Shown one piece after another: positions 59,747 to 64,000 of a DNA stretch of 64,000 nt. Origin of the DNA: Cellulomonas chitinilytica (GTDB lineage: Bacteria > Actinomycetota > Actinomycetes > Actinomycetales > Cellulomonadaceae); contig NZ_BONK01000011.1 of the NCBI RefSeq assembly GCF_016862675.1, forward strand, positions 124,001 through 188,000, read 5' to 3'. The notes beneath the pieces are model-generated. The model worked only from the letters and a program-made list of their open reading frames with translations, did not search any database and had not been told where the DNA came from. The translations under genes and the position numbers were made by a program. Each line of letters opens with the position of its first letter. Positions within the stretch are counted from its first letter, which is position 1.

Positions 59747-60117
59747 GACAGCTCCTTCACACCCCCCCATGCCCGTCCGACTTGCCCGATCGAGGGACGG
59801 TAGCGCGAGGACGATGTTGCCCATCCGCGTGATCCACAGGCGCAGTCGGTGGCCTTACAAGCGGTGTGTGACCAACCCGATCGATACTCGCAACGACGGC
59901 AACGCGCCTAAGAGCGCCGGGCGATGGTGGAGCGCTGCTCGGAGTCGTTCGTCGGAACTCGAGCTCGCCGCGGGCCGGGGCGCGAGCTCCCCAAGATCGC
60001 CAGTGTCGCGAGGTGCAAGCGATCGAGCGGACGCCAATGAGCGAACATTGCCTCCAGTGAGCGCTCGGTTCCCCACCAGGACGCGGTCGACCGATCCAGT
60101 CGGCGGGTTGGCTCGGG
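59747..60117. other. Intergenic stretch without a supportable gene
   Basis: 371 bases between the small minus-strand gene and the nitrilase stop. No ORF has a ribosome site plus a protein-like sequence, and no strong hairpin or repeat is visible. Confidence 0.5.
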
Positions 60118-61059
60118 TCAGTCCTCCTCAACCACGACGACCGGGCGCGGGCGCGTGTCGACGGCGAGCCGGAACACGTCCGGCCGGTTGTAGTGGCCGA
60201 CCGGGTCGAACAGGCGGCGGGCGGCCCGGACCGCGTCGAGGTCGACGTCGGCGGTGAGGATCGTCTCCTCATGTCGGGCGGGGCCGGCGAGCAGGTCGCC
60301 GTTCGGGCCGACGATGACGCTGTTGCCGGGCTCAATCCAACCGTCGTCACCGGCCTTCACCGTCCAGACCTCGTCGCGGTGCGGGAAGTCGGTGGGGAGC
60401 TGGTCGACGTGCAGGCACGGGTTGACGGCGATGACGTAGCAGCGGCCCTCGCGGGCGATGTGGCGCATGCTCGACACCCACCCGTCGCCCTGCGCCAGCG
60501 TCGGCGCCGCCCAGAGGTCGACGCCCTGGGAGTAGAGGTAGAAACGGGCCAGCGGCATGTAGTTCTCCCAGCACGTCAGCCCGCTCAGCCGGCCGTGCTC
60601 CGTCTCGACCACCGGCAACGTCGACCCGTCGCCCATGCCCCACACGGTGCGTTCGGAACCGGTCGGCATGAGCTTGCGGTGCTTGCCGAGCAGGCCGCCG
60701 TCGGGGCCGAAGTAGAGAGTGGTGTTGTAGATCGTCGTGCCGTGCGGCTCGCGTTCCTCCACGCCGATGACGAGGTAGACGCCGGCGTCGCGCGTAGCGT
60801 CGCCGAGCGCCTCCGTGACGGGACCGGGGACGACGACGGCCTGGTCGACGAGGAGCGCGTACCACTGCTCGTCGCCGTCCCAGATCGGGCGCGAGTCGAT
60901 CCAGATCGGGGTGCCTGGAATGAACGCCTCCGGAAGGACGACGACGCGGGCGCCCTCTGCGGCCGCTCTGCCGACGAGCTCGACCGTCCTGGCGAGGCAG
61001 GCCTGCTGGTTCATGAGCACGTACGCCGCCTGGACCCCGGCGACCTTCACGGTGGCCAT
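60118..61059 (-). CDS. Nitrilase (carbon-nitrogen hydrolase superfamily, branch 1)
   Basis: 313 residues. The catalytic triad is Glu44 (VLPEAFIPG), Lys129 (GKHRKLMPT) and Cys163 (LTCWENYMPLARF). The CWENYMP form of the Cys motif is that of true nitrilases, which turn nitriles into carboxylic acids and ammonia. Length fits, but the C-terminal tail is shorter than in spiral-forming nitrilases. It stands alone and has no aldoxime dehydratase neighbour. Confidence 0.93.
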   Translation of the reverse strand: MATVKVAGVQAAYVLMNQQACLARTVELVGRAAAEGARVVVLPEAFIPGTPIWIDSRPIWDGDEQWYALLVDQAVVVPGPVTEALGDATRDAGVYLVIGVEEREPHGTTIYNTTLYFGPDGGLLGKHRKLMPTGSERTVWGMGDGSTLPVVETEHGRLSGLTCWENYMPLARFYLYSQGVDLWAAPTLAQGDGWVSSMRHIAREGRCYVIAVNPCLHVDQLPTDFPHRDEVWTVKAGDDGWIEPGNSVIVGPNGDLLAGPARHEETILTADVDLDAVRAARRLFDPVGHYNRPDVFRLAVDTRPRPVVVVEED

Positions 61060-61142
61060 TCGCCACTGTAGCCCTGGCGTCAGGGCCGCGGCCCGGTGGC
61101 GAGCGTGCGGCGCGAAGTCCGGGTTCGCACGATTCTGTTCAC

Positions 61143-61176
61143 AGTGTAGTGCGCAGGGCTACACTTCGAGCATAAT
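61143..61176 (+). promoter_or_regulatory. AbiE promoter with inverted repeat
   Basis: AGTGTAG-N9-CTACACT (61143-61149 and 61159-61165) is a perfect 7-bp dyad. It lies just upstream of the -10-like CATAAT (61171-61176) and 28 bp before the abiEi start. AbiEi antitoxins are known to bind inverted repeats at their own promoter. Confidence 0.65.
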
Positions 61177-61193
61177 CCTGACCAGGGGGTGCG

Positions 61194-61841
61194 ATGAGCG
61201 AACGAAGGGCAGTCGATACTCGGCTTGCCGTGCGACCGATGCGTACTGTGCGACCCGCCGACCTGGAGAAGACCTACGTCAACCCGCGGGCGGTCCTTCG
61301 TGACCGCGCCGCGAAGGGAGCGGTGCACCGGCTCGCGTACGGCATCTACGTCGCCGTGCCGGACGACGCGCACGACCAGACCCGGTGGCGTCCTGGGCTG
61401 GAGGCGGCCGCCGCCGCGGTAGCGACGGCGATCTTCGGGGATCGCGGCGCGGCGCTCATGGGCATGACCGCTGCGCGCCTGCTCGGGGCAGTGCCGCGCG
61501 CCGGAGGGCACGCCACGGTCGCGGCACCGCGACGCCACCGCGACGTGGTGCTGACCGACCGTCGCGATGCCGTGGTCCGCTTCGTGCCGAGGGACGTCGA
61601 CGCGATCGACACGCAGCCGATCGCCACCGAGCTCGGGGTGGCGCTGGTGACGACCCCCGAGCAGACCCTCGTCGACCTCGCCCGTGACCGCACCGTCAAC
61701 GAGGCGGACCGGCACGACACGATGCTGGCGCTCGGGCGGACTGCCGACTGGGAACGCGTCGAGGTACTCGCTGCCGGCCAGCGTGGACGCACGGTGACCG
61801 AGCCGGTGCTGCGAGGCGTGAGGCACGAGGTCGCGCGATGA
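61194..61841 (+). CDS. abiEi: AbiEi-type antitoxin/transcriptional regulator
   Basis: 215 residues. The N-terminal winged helix (VRPADLEKTYVNPRAVLRDRAAKGAVHRLAYGIYVAVPDD) ends with the RLAYGIY wing of AbiEi_4-type proteins. The C-terminal domain continues with AAARLLG and LVTTPEQTLVDLARDR, the region that neutralises the nucleotidyltransferase. The stop overlaps the toxin start (ATGA). It represses its own operon through the upstream dyad. Confidence 0.88.
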   Translation: MSERRAVDTRLAVRPMRTVRPADLEKTYVNPRAVLRDRAAKGAVHRLAYGIYVAVPDDAHDQTRWRPGLEAAAAAVATAIFGDRGAALMGMTAARLLGAVPRAGGHATVAAPRRHRDVVLTDRRDAVVRFVPRDVDAIDTQPIATELGVALVTTPEQTLVDLARDRTVNEADRHDTMLALGRTADWERVEVLAAGQRGRTVTEPVLRGVRHEVAR

Positions 61842-62593
61842 CCGAAGCGGCCATCTACGACGTCGCGGACCAGTTCGGTGTGGACCTGGAGCAGGTGCGC
61901 CGGGACCATGTCATCTCCCACGTCCTCGCGTCGATCTCGCGTCGAGCGCAGGACCGGTTCATCTTCTATGGCGGGACCGCGCTGTCGCGCACGTGGCTTC
62001 CCGACGCCCGGCTCAGCGAGGACGTCGACCTCATGGTGATCGGTCGCCGGCGTGACGGTGCCGACGCCCTCGTCCGGGCTGTCGACGCCGACATTGCCAA
62101 GCCGTTCCTCGGTGCGACGTGGTCGACCGACCCGCGCACGGCACGCGACGCCGAGGCCGTCATGCTCTCGACGGGCACCGGGGCCATCATCAAGTTCCAG
62201 CTTGCCGACGCCGAAGGCCGTCCCCCGTGGCCGACCGTGCTCGAACCGATCCTGCAGCGGTACCCGGACGCGCCGCCGGCGACGTTGCGCGTGCCGACGC
62301 CCGACGCCGCCGTCGCCATGAAGCTGTCCGCCTGGTTCGACAGGCGTACCGAACGCGACCTCTTCGACCTGTGGGCGATGGCGGTGCGTGGTCTCGTCAC
62401 GCCCGGCGCCCTCACGCTCTACCGTCGGTACGGGCCATCCTCTCGTGGGCCGGCGGCGTCGGTGTTCCAGCCTGCGCCGAACGAGGTGGCGTGGCGTGCG
62501 GCGCTCGGACACCAGACGGTCCTCGACGTCACCGCAGCCGAGGCGGCGGACATCGTCGCGGACGCGTGCTCGGCGGCCGGATCCGACACCTAG
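61838..62593 (+). CDS. abiEii: AbiEii-type nucleotidyltransferase toxin
   Basis: 251 residues. The nucleotidyltransferase motif is GGTALSRTW (45-53) with acidic residues at 62 and 64 (SEDVDLMV). KLSAWFDRRTERDLFDLWAM is the conserved Lys and Asp block of the AbiEii/AbiGii family. The toxin nucleotidylates tRNA or other targets in related systems, causing growth arrest and phage abortive infection. With the preceding gene it forms a type IV-like TA pair. Confidence 0.92.
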   Translation: MTEAAIYDVADQFGVDLEQVRRDHVISHVLASISRRAQDRFIFYGGTALSRTWLPDARLSEDVDLMVIGRRRDGADALVRAVDADIAKPFLGATWSTDPRTARDAEAVMLSTGTGAIIKFQLADAEGRPPWPTVLEPILQRYPDAPPATLRVPTPDAAVAMKLSAWFDRRTERDLFDLWAMAVRGLVTPGALTLYRRYGPSSRGPAASVFQPAPNEVAWRAALGHQTVLDVTAAEAADIVADACSAAGSDT

Positions 62594-62669
62594 CGCCCAC
62601 TCACCGCGCGCCGCCCTCCGCGCCCCGCCAGACTGGCGACGACCCGTCCCGACGTCGAGGGGTGCAGCC

Positions 62670-64000
62670 GTGAGCCTGCTGCGGACGAAGAGCATCGAGC
62701 AGTCGCTCGCCGACGCGGACGAGCCGGAGTACCAGCTCAAGCGCAGCCTGAGCGCCCTCGACCTGGTGGTCTTCGGTGTCGGCGTCGTGATCGGTGCCGG
62801 CATCTTCACGCTCACGGGCAGGGCCGCGCACCAGGTGGCGGGCCCGGCGATCGTGCTGAGCTTCGTCATCGCGGCCTTCTGCTGCGCGCTGGCGGCGATG
62901 TGCTACGCGGAGTTCGCGTCGACGGTGCCGGTGTCGGGGTCGGCGTACACGTTCAGCTACGCGAGCCTCGGGGAGCTGGTCGCGTGGATCATCGGGTGGG
63001 ACCTGCTGCTCGAGATGCTGCTGGGCGCGAGCGTGGTGGCGCAGGGGTGGAGCGCGTACCTGGGGGTGTTCCTCGGGAATCTCGGCATCACGATCCCGGA
63101 GGCCATCGGGTACGGCGGGACGATCGACCTGATGGCGGTGCTGCTGATCCTCGTGCTGGCTGTGCTCATCACGGTGGGGATCAAGGAGTCGTTGCGCGTC
63201 AACATGGTGCTCGTCGCGGTGAAGGTGTTCATCGTGCTGTTCGTGATCGTGGCGGGCATCGGGTTCATCGACATGGCGAACTACCGCCCGTTCGTGCCGC
63301 CGTCGCAGACCACCGAGGCGACGACGGGTCTGACGCAGCCGCTCATCCAGGCGTTCCTGGGGCTGACGCCGTCGACGTTCGGCGTCGGCGGGATCTTCGC
63401 CGGCGCGGCCCTCGTGTTCTTCGCGTTCATCGGGTTCGACGTCGTCGCGACGACCGCGGAGGAGACCGTGAACCCGCAGCGGAACCTGCCGCGGGGCATC
63501 ATCGGCTCGCTCGCGATCTGCACGGTCCTGTACTGCGCCGTCTCGCTCGTCGTGACCGGCATGGTGTCGTACGACAAGCTCGACCCCGCTGCGGCGCTCG
63601 CGAACGCGTTCGAGGTGCACGGCCAGACGTGGGCGGCGACGCTCATCTCCGCGGGGGCCGTCGCGGGCCTCACGACGGTCGTCCTGACGCTCCTCATCGG
63701 AGCGAGCCGCGTCATCTTCGCGATGAGCCGCGACCACCTCCTTCCGCCGCAGGTCGCGAAGGTCCACCCGCGGTACCGGACGCCCTACATCATCACGATC
63801 ATCGTGGCCGTCATCACCATGGTCGTCGCCGGGTTCACGCCCGTCGGGGTGCTCGAGGAGATGGTGAACATCGGGACGCTGAGCGCGTTCGTGGTGGTCA
63901 GCATCGGCGTGATCTTCCTGCGCCGGTCCCGTCCCGACCTGCCGCGGGCGTTCCGGGTGCCGTGGGTGCCGTTCCTGCCGATCGTCTCCGCGGGGATCTG
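62670..64000 (+). CDS. APC-family amino acid permease, cut by window end
   Basis: 443 codons from GTG 62670 are open to the last base, so the 3' end is missing. The APC signature VVFGVGVVIGAGIFTLTGRAA is in the first span, and FAFIGFDVVATTAEETVNPQRNLPRG is the middle signature of the cationic-amino-acid transporter (CAT/YfnA) group. About eleven spans are visible. It is not coupled to the AbiE pair (76 bp apart). Confidence 0.9.
   Translation, partial: MSLLRTKSIEQSLADADEPEYQLKRSLSALDLVVFGVGVVIGAGIFTLTGRAAHQVAGPAIVLSFVIAAFCCALAAMCYAEFASTVPVSGSAYTFSYASLGELVAWIIGWDLLLEMLLGASVVAQGWSAYLGVFLGNLGITIPEAIGYGGTIDLMAVLLILVLAVLITVGIKESLRVNMVLVAVKVFIVLFVIVAGIGFIDMANYRPFVPPSQTTEATTGLTQPLIQAFLGLTPSTFGVGGIFAGAALVFFAFIGFDVVATTAEETVNPQRNLPRGIIGSLAICTVLYCAVSLVVTGMVSYDKLDPAAALANAFEVHGQTWAATLISAGAVAGLTTVVLTLLIGASRVIFAMSRDHLLPPQVAKVHPRYRTPYIITIIVAVITMVVAGFTPVGVLEEMVNIGTLSAFVVVSIGVIFLRRSRPDLPRAFRVPWVPFLPIVSAGI

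Noticed and set aside
1..64000. CRISPR array or cas genes
   Set aside because: No regularly spaced repeat-spacer series of the right size was seen. The repeated palindromes at 27149-27260 have spacing too short for CRISPR spacers.

Overview
The window is very GC-rich chromosomal DNA from a high-GC Gram-positive bacterium (Actinomycetota). Supporting signs are the strong third-position G/C bias, frequent GTG starts, start/stop overlaps (ATGA, GTGA, TGATG), a fused 2-oxoglutarate dehydrogenase of the Kgd type, and a tmRNA whose tag reads ADNTRTDFALAA. The prfB, ftsE, ftsX, smpB, ssrA order with a nearby Tad pilus operon suggests Micrococcales, perhaps near Cellulomonas. That placement is inference; no 16S or marker set is present.

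Layout. 1-16.7 kb is ordinary chromosome: a DUF4097 protein with a PadR regulator, a small SGNH-type hydrolase, an AraC-type regulator, the giant kgd gene, a two-component system followed by an ABC exporter on the minus strand, two CNNM/CorC-type membrane proteins behind a short coupled leader ORF, a VanY-type carboxypeptidase and an aldose-1-epimerase-like enzyme. 16.86-33.97 kb is a Tad/Flp pilus operon (cpaF/tadA, tadB, tadC, pilin-like, two TadE-like, one TadG-like). Its first gene, cpaF, is split by a 12.4-kb mobile element (about 17,121-29,555). Removing the element on paper rejoins cpaF in frame to a 408-residue ATPase. The element has a large serine integrase at its right edge, a tyrosine recombinase, a terminase large subunit and a candidate small subunit, a ribbon-helix-helix protein, a replication-initiator-like winged-helix protein beside a cluster of four palindromes, and many small tightly overlapped genes. 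It has no recognisable capsid, portal or tail gene, so it looks like a phage satellite or a reduced prophage.

34-44.2 kb carries prfB, a xylose-type sugar ABC transporter with a ROK regulator and two dyad operators, then ftsE, ftsX, an M23 peptidase and smpB. 44.2-49.3 kb has a LigC-like ATP-dependent DNA ligase, two secreted proteins of lower GC (one a DUF6318-like lipoprotein), an HtrA-like protease and the tmRNA gene. 49.4-53.5 kb is a minus-strand cluster of a 17-codon ORF with a near-perfect ribosome binding site, a patatin-like phospholipase, a protein with LQRTAGNAAV and VQRCG motifs like those of proteins linked to extracellular contractile injection systems, an unknown protein and an Lgt-family membrane protein. 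53.7-64 kb holds two SDR oxidoreductases, a secreted GH18 chitinase behind a dyad operator, a USP-like protein, an ABM-domain protein, a FucP-like transporter, a nitrilase, an AbiEi/AbiEii toxin-antitoxin pair and the start of an APC amino-acid permease cut by the window end.

The most interesting feature is the satellite-like element in the pilus ATPase gene. It breaks cpaF and separates the rest of the pilus operon from its promoter region, so excision could act as an on/off switch for the pilus. The injection-system-like minus-strand cluster is the second candidate for an undescribed system.
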